NCBI RefSeq assembly: GCF_003030345.1
Contig: NZ_CP028158.1
Location: forward strand, 558,001-622,000
Reading direction: 5' to 3'
Origin: Plantactinospora sp. BC1
Lineage (GTDB): Bacteria; Actinomycetota; Actinomycetes; Mycobacteriales; Micromonosporaceae
DNA: 64,000 nucleotides
The notes under the pieces are model-generated. The model had not been told where the DNA came from. It saw nothing but the letters and a program-made list of their open reading frames with translations, and made no database searches. Within the stretch, counting starts at the first letter, position 1; every line of letters begins with the position of its first letter. A program made the position numbers and the translations under genes. Positions 18,935-27,421 of the stretch are shown in pieces.

Positions 18935-19039
18935 CTTCTCGGCCGTGGCGGTGATCGTGGCGCCACGGCGGCGCGGTGCCCTGGGGGAGCGAGGCAGCGC
19001 CGGAGGCCGACCGAGCGGGGTGTTCGGGCCGCGCGACCG

Positions 19040-20023
19040 TCAGGTGACCGCCGGCAGGACGACCCGCTCCAGCAGCGTCACCGGGGTGCGCCACTGGTCC
19101 GGGGCGTTGTAGTTGCCGGCGGTGACCGCCACGGTGAGGTCCAGGTCGGGCAGCACGAAGAGGCGTTGGCCACCGTTGCCGCTGCCGGAGACCATTCGGT
19201 GGCCCGAGACGGTCTCGACATACCACTGGTATCCGTACCCGGCGCCCCAGGTGGTCTCCAGGCGGGGGCGGAGCATCTCGTCGATCCAGCCGGCGGGGAC
19301 GAGCTGCCGGCCCTGCCACGCCCCTCCGCCGAGTACCAGCTCGCCGATCCTGGCCAGCGCGCGCGGCGTGAGCCGGAGACCGGAGGCGGCCGAGGCCACC
19401 CCGTCCGGACCCCTCATCCACTCGATGTCGTGGATCTCCAGCGGTGTGAACAGGGCCGCCCGGCCATACTCCGTCAGCGACCGCCCGGTCCCGTCGGCGA
19501 TGAGCCGGCCGAGCAGCGCCGCCGCGCCTCCGCAGTAGTGCCAGCGGAGACCGGGTGGCTCGACGACCGGCCGCTCCAACACGTACCGGTACCGGTCCGG
19601 CGCCAGCTCCATGGCGATCTCGGCGTTGTCCGGATCGTCGTACGGCAGATCCTCGCGCCACTGCAGCCCGAGCGACATCGTCAGCGCGTGCTCGACGGTG
19701 AGCCGGGCCCGGGCCGGATCGGCCGCCAGGTCGGGATATTCCGGGAACTGTCCCAGCAGCGGCGCCGTGACCTCGGGAACCAGGCCGTCACCGAGGGCGA
19801 TGCCGTAGAGCAGCGCGGTGACGCTCTTGCTGATCGACCGGACGTCGTGCAGCGTCTCCGGCCCGAACTCGACGACGCCGAGCGAGGTGCCCCAGGCGAA
19901 GTCCTCGCCCGTGCCGTAGTACTCCAGCAGGGTCTCACCGCCCCGGACCGCCACGGCCGCGTGCAGGCCCTCGAGCGCGCCCTCCCGGAGCGGCTCGGCC
20001 AGCCGGTCGTGCGGCTCCGTCAC
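19040..20023 (-). CDS. Serine hydrolase, class C beta-lactamase fold
   Basis: Cytoplasmic-looking enzyme of 327 residues of the beta-lactamase/esterase EstB type. The catalytic SxxK is Ser63-Ile-Ser-Lys66, and the tyrosine motif is YCG (in HYCGGAA) rather than the usual YxN. A VSGSGNGGQ segment replaces the KTG box. GTG 20023 follows GGGAGG. No signal peptide is visible, so esterase or D-amino peptidase activity inside the cell is more likely than antibiotic resistance. Confidence 0.88.
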   Translation of the reverse strand: MTEPHDRLAEPLREGALEGLHAAVAVRGGETLLEYYGTGEDFAWGTSLGVVEFGPETLHDVRSISKSVTALLYGIALGDGLVPEVTAPLLGQFPEYPDLAADPARARLTVEHALTMSLGLQWREDLPYDDPDNAEIAMELAPDRYRYVLERPVVEPPGLRWHYCGGAAALLGRLIADGTGRSLTEYGRAALFTPLEIHDIEWMRGPDGVASAASGLRLTPRALARIGELVLGGGAWQGRQLVPAGWIDEMLRPRLETTWGAGYGYQWYVETVSGHRMVSGSGNGGQRLFVLPDLDLTVAVTAGNYNAPDQWRTPVTLLERVVLPAVT

Positions 20024-20126
20024 CGGGCACCTCCCTGGCGGAGCGGCGTCGCGCGCACGGTCCGGTGCGGCCTCGGCCGGCGACGACGTCCGTCGGGGTG
20101 GGTGGGGAGAGTCACGCCGCCGAACG

Positions 20127-21548
20127 TTACCGGACTCCGCGCCGGCCCGCGGGCCACCGACCGGCTACCCGAACCCGGCCGGACGCCCGATCGCTCCGAT
20201 GTGGACGGTGCGCTGCCTCCTCGGCGGGTGCCGGTTCGGGTGGGAGCGGCTCGGCGTCGGGCGAGTCCGGCGCACCGGGCCGTCGGAGAGCACCGGGTGG
20301 CCCGGCGGCGCGGTGGACCGGACCGCGCCGCCCGGCCCGCCACAGGTGGACCGGGAGGTAACCGAGCCCGGCGAGGCCGACCAGCACGTAGAGGTTGCTG
20401 TAGAGCAGGCCCCAGCCCCGGAAGTGCAGGTCCCAGCCGTGCAGGCCGGCGAGCACCCAGCCGGTGCCGCCGACGAAGACGAGCCAGGCCAGGCCGGCGG
20501 CGGCGAGCCCGAGCCGGCTGCGCGCCCGCCGGGAGCGTACGGCCAGCAGCGCCAGCGCGGGTACGCACCAGACCCAGTGGTGGTGCCACGAGACGGGGGA
20601 GACCAGCACACCGGTCGTGGCGCAGGCGAGGACGCCGAGCAACTGCTCCCCGACCCGGGCGCAGTACGCCGCGACCGCCATCCCGAGCGCGGCGACGGAT
20701 ACGGCCAGCACGAGCCAGCCGGTCCCCGGCTCGGCGGAGTCGGTCAGCCGGGTCAGCGCACCGGCCAGCGACTGGTTCAGGATCGTCCGGGGATCGGCGG
20801 TGACCCGGGCGGTGTCGAAGAGCGCGCCCGTCCAGAACCGTACCGAGTCCTCCGGCCGCCAGGCGAACCCGAGCGCCACCGTGCCGGCGAAACCGGCGAG
20901 CGCGGTACCGGCGGCCCGGAACCGGCCGGTGACCAGCAGGTACACCACGAAGACCAGCGGAGTGAGCTTGATCCCGGCGGCGATTCCCACTCCGAGGCCG
21001 GACCAGCGCCGCCGGGGGTCGCCGGTCAGGTCGAGCAGTACGAGCAGCATCAGGAAGAGCCCGACCTGTCCGGCCTGGAGGTGCCCGGAGACCGGGAACA
21101 TCGGCAGCGCGACAGCCGCGCCGGCCAACGTCGCCAGCGCCCGCCGCTCGGCCGGCACGCCCGCCGCCCGGAGTGTCACCCGGAGCGCCGCCAGCAGTGC
21201 GAGGACCGAGGCGAGGGTCCAGAGCCCGACGGCGACGGGCACGCCGAGCGGTACGAGCGGCTGGAACAGCAGGGCGGCGAATGGCGGATAGGTGAAGCCG
21301 AGCGCGATTCCGTCCGTACCCCGATGGGTTGCCTGGTAGAGGGCGCCGTCGGCGGAGGCGGCGGCGGAGGCCCCCGAGTGGTACGTCGCCAGGTCCCCCC
21401 AGAAGCTCCCGGTCGCCTGCTGCACGGCCACCGCGGCGGCGGCGACCAGCAGGGGGAGCACGACCAGACCGACCCTCGGGTACGCCGGGCGGCGCGGCGG
21501 CGAAGGCCGGACCTCGGCCGCGTCGGCGCCCAGATAGGTGCTGGTCAC
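20127..21548 (-). CDS. Glycosyltransferase 87 family membrane protein (mannosyltransferase-like)
   Basis: Integral membrane protein of 473 residues with about ten to twelve hydrophobic helices. The first outer loop holds GDLATYHSGA, and FTYPPFAALLFQPL and GIAAGIKLTPLVFV are typical of GT87/DUF2029 enzymes such as mycobacterial PimE. They use polyprenyl-phosphate mannose to extend lipoglycans. GTG 21548 is chosen because GGAGGA lies 7 nt upstream; an ATG at 21563 would lie before that site. The C-terminus is a basic, Pro-rich cytoplasmic tail. A role in cell-envelope lipoglycan synthesis is inferred. Confidence 0.85.
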   Translation of the reverse strand: MTSTYLGADAAEVRPSPPRRPAYPRVGLVVLPLLVAAAAVAVQQATGSFWGDLATYHSGASAAASADGALYQATHRGTDGIALGFTYPPFAALLFQPLVPLGVPVAVGLWTLASVLALLAALRVTLRAAGVPAERRALATLAGAAVALPMFPVSGHLQAGQVGLFLMLLVLLDLTGDPRRRWSGLGVGIAAGIKLTPLVFVVYLLVTGRFRAAGTALAGFAGTVALGFAWRPEDSVRFWTGALFDTARVTADPRTILNQSLAGALTRLTDSAEPGTGWLVLAVSVAALGMAVAAYCARVGEQLLGVLACATTGVLVSPVSWHHHWVWCVPALALLAVRSRRARSRLGLAAAGLAWLVFVGGTGWVLAGLHGWDLHFRGWGLLYSNLYVLVGLAGLGYLPVHLWRAGRRGPVHRAAGPPGALRRPGAPDSPDAEPLPPEPAPAEEAAHRPHRSDRASGRVRVAGRWPAGRRGVR

Positions 21549-21823
21549 GGCGCTCCTCCGCATCCACCGAGCCGGTCGTCCGGATCCGGGGCCGGGCAGC
21601 GGTAAGGAGAAAAGTAACGATCTCTCCTCTACCGTTCCTGGACCGAACCTCGATCACGCGCGGTTCCGGCCGCGAAGCGCGGACTGCTCCGCGTTCCGCC
21701 GGTGGAGCGCGTCGGGCCACCGAGTGGCGTCGGCGGCGGGCGCGGGTGGTCGGGAGTGGACTCGCGCCTCGGGACCGGTCGGAGGTGTTGTGCCGGACTC
21801 TCCGACTCGGCTAGACAGATCAC

Positions 21824-22594
21824 ATGACGGAATCACCCGGAGCTGAGCACCCACTGCCACGGATCGTCGACCGGCAGACCTGGCAGGCGCGGATCGACGA
21901 ACTCCGGGTCAAGGAGAAGGCGCACACCAGGGCCGGGGACGCCCTGGCCGCCGAACGCCGTCGGCTGCCGATGGTCGAGGTCGATCCGCAGACTCCGCTG
22001 CTCGGAGCCGACGGTCCGACACCATTGATCGACATCTTCGGCGGCCGGTCCCAACTGATTGCCTACTTCCAGATGTGGCACACCGGTCGACCTGCGGCCG
22101 AGCAGTGCGAGGGCTGCACCTTCTCCACCACCCACATCGACGAGTTGTCCTACCTGCACTCCCGGGACGTCAGCTATGCCACCCTCTGCCAGGGGCCGTA
22201 CGAGGAGAGTTCGCGCTATCGCGACTTCATGGGCTGGACGATCCCCTGGTACTCGGTGCCGTCCGAGTCGGTGGACCGGTTGGTCGCGAACCGGCACTTC
22301 GGCATTCTGGTCAGCTATCTCCGGGACGACGACAGGGTCTACGAGACCTACTGGACCACCGGTCGCGGCAACGAGGTGATGGCACCGTCGTACGGGCTGC
22401 TGGATCTGACCGTCTACGGCCGGCAGGAGTTCTGGGAGGACTCGCCGGAGGGTTGGCCGCAGCGGTGGGACGCCCGGGGCGGCCAGTTCCGGCTGGACGG
22501 CCGACCGACCGCGCAGTGGTCCCGGATCGGGGCCGGGCGCGACGACGACCTCGGCACCTCGGCCGATGCCCGGCACCAGCCGCACCAGCACTGA
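21824..22594 (+). CDS. DUF899 family thioredoxin-like protein
   Basis: Protein of 256 residues with the DUF899 pattern: KEKAHTRAGDALAAERRRLPMVEV, LIAYFQMWHTGRPAAEQCEGCTF with a CxxC, LSYLHSRDVSYATLCQGP and NEVMAPSYGLLDLTVYGRQEFWEDSPEGWPQ. The fold is thioredoxin-like, and the CEGC motif lies where redox cysteines would be, but no reaction is established for the family. ATG 21824 is used; TAGACA lies 6 nt upstream. It stands alone. Confidence 0.87.
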   Translation: MTESPGAEHPLPRIVDRQTWQARIDELRVKEKAHTRAGDALAAERRRLPMVEVDPQTPLLGADGPTPLIDIFGGRSQLIAYFQMWHTGRPAAEQCEGCTFSTTHIDELSYLHSRDVSYATLCQGPYEESSRYRDFMGWTIPWYSVPSESVDRLVANRHFGILVSYLRDDDRVYETYWTTGRGNEVMAPSYGLLDLTVYGRQEFWEDSPEGWPQRWDARGGQFRLDGRPTAQWSRIGAGRDDDLGTSADARHQPHQH

Positions 22595-22774
22595 GTACGC
22601 GTCGAGAGCTGGCAGTCGTTCCCGCCGGGCAACGGCGGGCGGGGGAGTGTGCGGACGCCGCCGTGTTATCGTCCGCATAGACCTCTGTCGATGAATATGT
22701 GTTGACGGAGCATCCTGCTGGCCAGATTTACCGTGGCCGACACCTCCCACCACCCGCAGGAGAGGAAAGCTCAG

Positions 22775-24391
22775 GTGATCATCCGTCCAGGTCGTTTCAG
22801 AATCCGTTCGACGGTCGTGGCGGTGGCGGTCGCGGCCCTCGCGGTCGGTGGAGCGGTGACCGTGGTGACCCAGACCACGACCCCCGCCCTCGCTGCCGCC
22901 GCACCGGTGGAAGACGAGGGCGCCGACTGTTCGGTGTCGCTTCCCGGCTCGCTGACCGCCAACTCCCGGCTCCCCGACCCGTTCCGAAGGCTCGACGGCT
23001 CGCGCATCTCCAGCAGGGCAGACTGGCGGTGCCAACGCGCACAGCTCAAGGAGATGGTCGAGCGTTACGTCTACGGCGACAAGCCGGCCAAACCGGCGAC
23101 GGTGACGGGTACGGTCTCCAGCAGCAGCATCACGGTGAACGTGTCGCACAACGGCAGGAGTTCCAGCTTCTCGGCCAGTGTCCAACTGCCCAGCGGTACC
23201 GGCCCCTTCCCGGCGGTCGTCGTGCTGGGCGGCTTCGGTGCCGACACGGCCGCCATCCGAGCCGCGGGTGCCGCCGTCATCAACTACGACCCCTACCTGG
23301 TCGGTCGGGAGGGGACGCCCCGGAACAACAAGCAGGGCGCCTTCTACAGCATCTACGGCAACACGAGCAGTACCGGCCTGCTGGCCGCCTGGTCGTGGGG
23401 CGTGAGCCGGATCATCGACGTCATCGAGTCCTCCGGCGGCAACACCCTGCGGGCCGACGCGATGGGCGTCACGGGCTGCTCCCGGTTCGGAAAGGGCGCC
23501 TTCGCCGTCGGCGCCCTCGACCAGCGCATCGCGCTCACCATGCCGATCGAGTCCGGCAGTGCCGGTGTTCCCATCTTCCGTGGCATCCCGGGGGAGGGCG
23601 CCCAGAGCCTGAGCAGCGCCTACGGCGAACAGCCGTGGCTCGGCGACGGTTTCGGCTCCTTCACCGGCAGCCCGAACAACCTTCCGGTCGACACCCACGA
23701 GATCGTCGCGATGGTCGCCCCGCGAGGACTCTTCATCATGGACAACCCGCACATCGCCAACCTGGGCCCCAGGTCCGCGAGCGTGGCGGCCCTGGGCGGA
23801 GCGCAGGTCTACCAGGCCCTCGGTGCCGGCGACAACATCACGTACTGGTCGGACGTCCAGGACGGCAGCCACTGCGCGAACCGGTCCGAATGGCGGACCC
23901 CGCTCCAGCAGCACATCCAGAAGTTCCTGCTCAAGACGGGCAACGCCCCGGGCACGATGCGGATCGCCAGCAAGGCGGCCGGCAACCTGGCGCAATGGCG
24001 GGACTGGCAGACGCCGACCCTCACCGACGGCCCGAACACTCCGCCGCCGACCGGCCCCACACCGACGACTCCGCCCGCGACCACCCCGCCGCCGACCACC
24101 CCGCCGCCGACCGGTGACAGCTGCACCGCGTCGATCACCCCCGGCACGGTGTGGGGTGACCGGTACAACACCTCGGTGACCGTCAGCGGGGCCAGTGCCT
24201 GGACCGTCGTCGTGAACATCACCGCGCCGCAGAGGGTCTCGACCACCTGGAGCGGCACCTTCAGCTGGGACAGCAGCGGAAGCGTGATGACCGTACGGTC
24301 CAACGGCAGCGGCAACACGTTCGGCTTCACCACCATGACGAACGGGAACAGCTCGGCCCGACCACAGATCAGATCCTGCACCGCCGGCTGA
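22775..24391 (+). CDS. Secreted glucuronoyl methylesterase (CE15) with CBM2-like tail
   Basis: Exported enzyme of 538 residues. A signal peptide (about 1-40, ending near LAAAAP) precedes a CE15 alpha/beta-hydrolase domain. The nucleophile is Ser236 in GCSRFGKG, with a Glu in PIESG and His in QDGSHCAN completing the likely triad. A Thr/Pro linker leads to a C-terminal module of about 90 residues with CBM2 features (bounding cysteines, W-G-D, WSGTFSW). CE15 enzymes cut ester bonds between lignin and glucuronoxylan, so the protein probably acts on plant biomass outside the cell. GTG 22775 is chosen over an upstream start because GGAGAGGAAAG precedes it. Confidence 0.88.
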   Translation: MIIRPGRFRIRSTVVAVAVAALAVGGAVTVVTQTTTPALAAAAPVEDEGADCSVSLPGSLTANSRLPDPFRRLDGSRISSRADWRCQRAQLKEMVERYVYGDKPAKPATVTGTVSSSSITVNVSHNGRSSSFSASVQLPSGTGPFPAVVVLGGFGADTAAIRAAGAAVINYDPYLVGREGTPRNNKQGAFYSIYGNTSSTGLLAAWSWGVSRIIDVIESSGGNTLRADAMGVTGCSRFGKGAFAVGALDQRIALTMPIESGSAGVPIFRGIPGEGAQSLSSAYGEQPWLGDGFGSFTGSPNNLPVDTHEIVAMVAPRGLFIMDNPHIANLGPRSASVAALGGAQVYQALGAGDNITYWSDVQDGSHCANRSEWRTPLQQHIQKFLLKTGNAPGTMRIASKAAGNLAQWRDWQTPTLTDGPNTPPPTGPTPTTPPATTPPPTTPPPTGDSCTASITPGTVWGDRYNTSVTVSGASAWTVVVNITAPQRVSTTWSGTFSWDSSGSVMTVRSNGSGNTFGFTTMTNGNSSARPQIRSCTAG

Positions 24392-24420
24392 CCGCCGCCG
24401 GCCGACAGCAACCCACCACC

Positions 24421-24456
24421 GGCCGTGCGTGGCGACCCCGGTCACCACGCACGGCC
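24421..24456. terminator. Strong hairpin between convergent genes
   Basis: GGCCGTGCGTGG at 24421-24432 pairs perfectly with 24445-24456. The 12-nt loop itself contains GACC and GGTC, which extend the stem. It lies between the esterase and reductase genes, which converge, and is the clearest terminator-like hairpin in this part of the window. Confidence 0.75.
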
Positions 24457-24588
24457 ACGATTCCAGCGGGAGCCGCACCTCACGATCCGCGCGGTCACCC
24501 TGCCGGCATCCGTGGCCCGTCCGGCGCGGCATCGGCGACAGAACCGCTGACGAGCACTCCCGGCGTCGGAGGGGCGCTCCCGGCGGCG

Positions 24589-25167
24589 TCAGCGATGCAG
24601 GGTGGGCCGGTAGACGAGCTGCTGGGTGCGGCCGTCGAGCGTCCGGCTCTCGATCAGTTCGAGGTCGAAGTCGGCCGCACCCTGGAAGATCGGCTCCGTC
24701 CCGGTCCGACCGGTGATCACCGGGAAGATCGTCACCTGGACGCGGTCGACCAGACCGGCGGCCATCAGCGCCCGGTTCATCGACAGGCTGCCGTGCGATC
24801 GCAGCGGCACCTCGGATTCCTTCTTCAGCCGGGCGACGACGTCGACGGCGTCACCGCGCGCGACGGTCGCGTCCGGCCAGTCGAGGGGTCCCTCCAGGGT
24901 GCGCGACACCACCGTCGCCGGAAGGTTCCGCATCCGGGTGACCCAGGGGTCCCGTACCTCGGACTCCTCGGTGCTCGCGGCCAGCATCCGAGCGAACACC
25001 CGGTACGTCTCGGCCCCGAAGACCATCCGCTGCTCCTCGCTGTACTGGGCGAGGCGGTGGTCGAGCAGCTCGGGACCCTGCTTACCCCAGTAGCCGCCCC
25101 AGTTGCCGCTGGTGGTGCCGAAGCCGTCGAGGCTGGCGAAGACGTCGAAGGTGTAGCTGGCGGTCAT
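24589..25167 (-). CDS. Dihydrofolate reductase-like protein (RibD C-terminal fold)
   Basis: Protein of 192 residues of the DHFR/RibD C-terminal superfamily: YTFDVFASLDGFG at the amino end, a WPDATVARGD strand-turn, and SHGSLSMNRALMAAGLVDRVQVTIFPVITGRTGTEP, the nucleotide-binding region. It probably reduces a small molecule with NADPH, but true folate activity is unlikely because catalytic residues of DHFR are not evident. ATG 25167 follows AGGAGA and overlaps the stop of the sigma-factor gene (ATGA), so it is the third gene of that operon. Confidence 0.85.
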   Translation of the reverse strand: MTASYTFDVFASLDGFGTTSGNWGGYWGKQGPELLDHRLAQYSEEQRMVFGAETYRVFARMLAASTEESEVRDPWVTRMRNLPATVVSRTLEGPLDWPDATVARGDAVDVVARLKKESEVPLRSHGSLSMNRALMAAGLVDRVQVTIFPVITGRTGTEPIFQGAADFDLELIESRTLDGRTQQLVYRPTLHR

Positions 25168-26363
25168 GATGGTCTCCTGGTGCGGCTGAGTTCGGTCTGA
25201 CGGGTTTGCAGGAAGGCCCGCTCGGTCTCGTTGGTGGCCAGTGCCATGGCCTCGTCGTAGGCGGCTCGGGCCTCCGCCTCGCGTCCGAGCCGGGCCAGCA
25301 GTTCGGCCCGGGTGGCCGGCAGCCGGTGGTAGCCCGGAAGGTCGAGGTCCTCCAACGCGGCGAGGGCCACCGCCGGTCCGTGCACCTCGGCGACGGCGAC
25401 CGCACGGTTGAGCGCGACGACCGGGGTCGGCACGAGCGCGAGGAGCTGGTCGTAGAGTGCCAGGACCTGCCGCCAGTCGGTGCTGGCGCCGTCGGTGTGC
25501 ACCGCGCTGATCGCGGCCTGGATCTGGTACGGGCCGGGCCGGTTGCGCCGCAGGCAACGGCGGACCAGGTCGTGACCCTCGGCGATGAGCGCCCGGTTCC
25601 ACAGCGACCGGTCCTGGTCGGCCAGCAGCACCAGTTCGCCGGTCGGGTCGAGCCGGGCCGGGCGGCGCGCCTCGGTCAACAACAGCAGGGCGAGCAGGCC
25701 GAGGACCTCCGGCTCGTCCGGCATCAACGCGGCGAGTTCACGGGCGAGCCGGATCGCCTCGGCGCACAGGTCCGTTCTGATCAGCGGTCCGGCGGTGGAC
25801 GCGTAGCCCTCGTTGAACATCAGGTAGAGCACGGTGAGTACGGGCGGCAGCCGGTCCGGCAGCTCGTGTTCGGCGGGTACCCGGTAGGGGATGCCGGCGT
25901 CCCGGATCTTCTTCTTGGCGCGCACGATCCGCTGGGCGACCGTCGCCTCCTGGATCAGGTAGGCCCGGGCGATCTCCGGTACTTCGAGGCCGCCGAGCAG
26001 GCGGAGCGTGAGGGCGGTCCGGGCGTCCGGGGCGAGCGCCGGGTGACAACAGGTGAAGATGAGTCGCAACTGGTCGTCTTTCACCGGTCCCACCTCCTGG
26101 GGTTCGTCCTGTTGGTGCAGCAGCAGGGCCTGGGCGTACCGGGCCTCGCGGGTCGATTCCCGGCGGAGCCGGTCGACGGCCCGGTTCCGGGCGGTGGTGA
26201 CGATCCAGGCGCCCGGGTTCGGTGGCGGGGTCTGCCACTTCTGCACCGCTGTGGTGAAGGCGTCCTGGACCGCCTCCTCGGCGAGGTTGATGTCACCGAG
26301 GAGGCGGGCCAGGGTGGCGACGCAGCGGCCGTACTCCGCGCGGTAGATGCTCGCCAGGTCCAT
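25164..26363 (-). CDS. ECF RNA polymerase sigma factor, ECF42-like
   Basis: Sigma factor of 399 residues, twice the usual ECF length. Region 2 is near residues 10-80 (ARLLGDINLAEEAVQDAFTTAVQKW) and region 4 near 110-165, where the helix-turn-helix contains VPEIARAYLIQEATVAQRIVRAKKKI. A C-terminal extension of about 200 residues with TPR-like helical repeats follows (FNEGYASTAG, LCAEAIRLARELAAL, AISAVHTDG). This architecture with an adjacent DGPF protein is the known signature of ECF42. No anti-sigma factor is present, as in other ECF42 loci. ATG 26363 gives a normal start. Confidence 0.9.
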   Translation of the reverse strand: MDLASIYRAEYGRCVATLARLLGDINLAEEAVQDAFTTAVQKWQTPPPNPGAWIVTTARNRAVDRLRRESTREARYAQALLLHQQDEPQEVGPVKDDQLRLIFTCCHPALAPDARTALTLRLLGGLEVPEIARAYLIQEATVAQRIVRAKKKIRDAGIPYRVPAEHELPDRLPPVLTVLYLMFNEGYASTAGPLIRTDLCAEAIRLARELAALMPDEPEVLGLLALLLLTEARRPARLDPTGELVLLADQDRSLWNRALIAEGHDLVRRCLRRNRPGPYQIQAAISAVHTDGASTDWRQVLALYDQLLALVPTPVVALNRAVAVAEVHGPAVALAALEDLDLPGYHRLPATRAELLARLGREAEARAAYDEAMALATNETERAFLQTRQTELSRTRRPS

Positions 26364-26382
26364 GTCGGCTGACCGGCCCCGT

Positions 26383-26736
26383 TCAGGCCTGGGACAGGTC
26401 GTCGAAGGGGCGTACCTCGACCGGCCCGCAGGCCGCCGCGCACTTCTCGGCCCAGGCCAGCGCCTGGTCCAGATCCGCACACTTGATGACCCAGAATCCG
26501 GCGATGTGCTCCTTCGTCTCGGCGAACGGCCCGTCGCTCATCGTGGTGGTGCCGTTCTCGACCCGTACGACGGTGGCGCTCTCCGGCGACCGGAGTCCTC
26601 CGGCGAAGACCCAGGCGCCCGCGGCCTGGAGTTCGTCGTTGATCCGGTCGGTTTCCCTGAACATGGTCTGCATCTCCTCGTCGGTCGGCGTCGGTGCGCC
26701 CTCGACGAAATGCACGGACAGCAGGTACTGCTTCAT
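26383..26736 (-). CDS. YciI/DGPF-domain protein
   Basis: Protein of 117 residues of the YCII superfamily. It contains the family signature DGPFAETKEHIAGFWVI near residues 68-84 and a C-terminal WAEKCAAACGPVEVRPF. DGPF proteins are standard targets and genomic partners of ECF42 sigma factors; their biochemical role is not known. ATG 26736 follows GGAGGA. It is the first gene of the operon DGPF - sigma - reductase. Confidence 0.9.
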   Translation of the reverse strand: MKQYLLSVHFVEGAPTPTDEEMQTMFRETDRINDELQAAGAWVFAGGLRSPESATVVRVENGTTTMSDGPFAETKEHIAGFWVIKCADLDQALAWAEKCAAACGPVEVRPFDDLSQA

Positions 26737-26775
26737 GACGGTCCTCCGGTAGCTCGTTAGGTGGATGGCGACAGG

Positions 26776-27189
26776 TCAGGCGGCCAGGCGGCGCGCCACG
26801 GCGGGGATCACGATCGCGGCCGCGACCAGGTGGGTGAGCATCAGCAGCGCCTTGGTGGCCACCCCGGCGTCGACGATCACGTCCGGCACCAGCGACAGGA
26901 CGGTCAACACCACCGTGGTGCGGACGAACGTGCGCCGCGGACGCCGGGCGAAACGGGACAGCAGCGCGGCCATGACCACGCCGATCAGCGAGAAGACGGC
27001 GGTCAGCATGCCGAACCCGCTGACCGGGATCGGGGCGCCGCTCATATCGAGGCTGATCCCGGCCGCATGCCCGGCGGCCGCGACGGCCATGGTGGCGGCG
27101 CTCGCGGCGACCGTGGCGATGACGCCGGTGCGGATCACCGTACCGACGGTCGAGGTGGTGGCGCGGGTCGGGTTGACAGTGCTGGTCAT
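26776..27189 (-). CDS. Four-helix membrane protein, DUF6069-like
   Basis: Protein of 137 residues with four hydrophobic helices and a short basic loop (RFARRPRRTF) between helices two and three. The ISLDMSGAPIPVSGFGMLTAVFSLIG segment resembles proteins annotated DUF6069. ATG 27189 follows GGAGGG. It lies 40 nt upstream of the DGPF gene on the same strand and could share its transcript. The function is unknown. Confidence 0.75.
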   Translation of the reverse strand: MTSTVNPTRATTSTVGTVIRTGVIATVAASAATMAVAAAGHAAGISLDMSGAPIPVSGFGMLTAVFSLIGVVMAALLSRFARRPRRTFVRTTVVLTVLSLVPDVIVDAGVATKALLMLTHLVAAAIVIPAVARRLAA

Positions 27190-27421
27190 CGTGCCCTCCA
27201 GTGGCGGTGGACCGGCTCCGTGCCGGCCTCTCACCAGGGCTACGAAAAGGATCAAGCCCAATCGACAGGCCGCCCCAGATCTTTTCGAAGAAATTCGAGT
27301 CCGGCGTCCGTCAGGGCGATATCGGGCAATAACGGACGGTCCCACGATAGGCCGCCGACGACCCGGCCACGACCAGCCGCGCGGCGGTCGTGGCCGGCTC
27401 GACCCTGCGCGACCCGGTCGG

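Noticed and set aside
19040-20023. Beta-lactamase conferring antibiotic resistance
   Set aside because: The fold is right, but there is no signal peptide and the tyrosine and KTG motifs differ from true class C enzymes. A general serine hydrolase call is safer.
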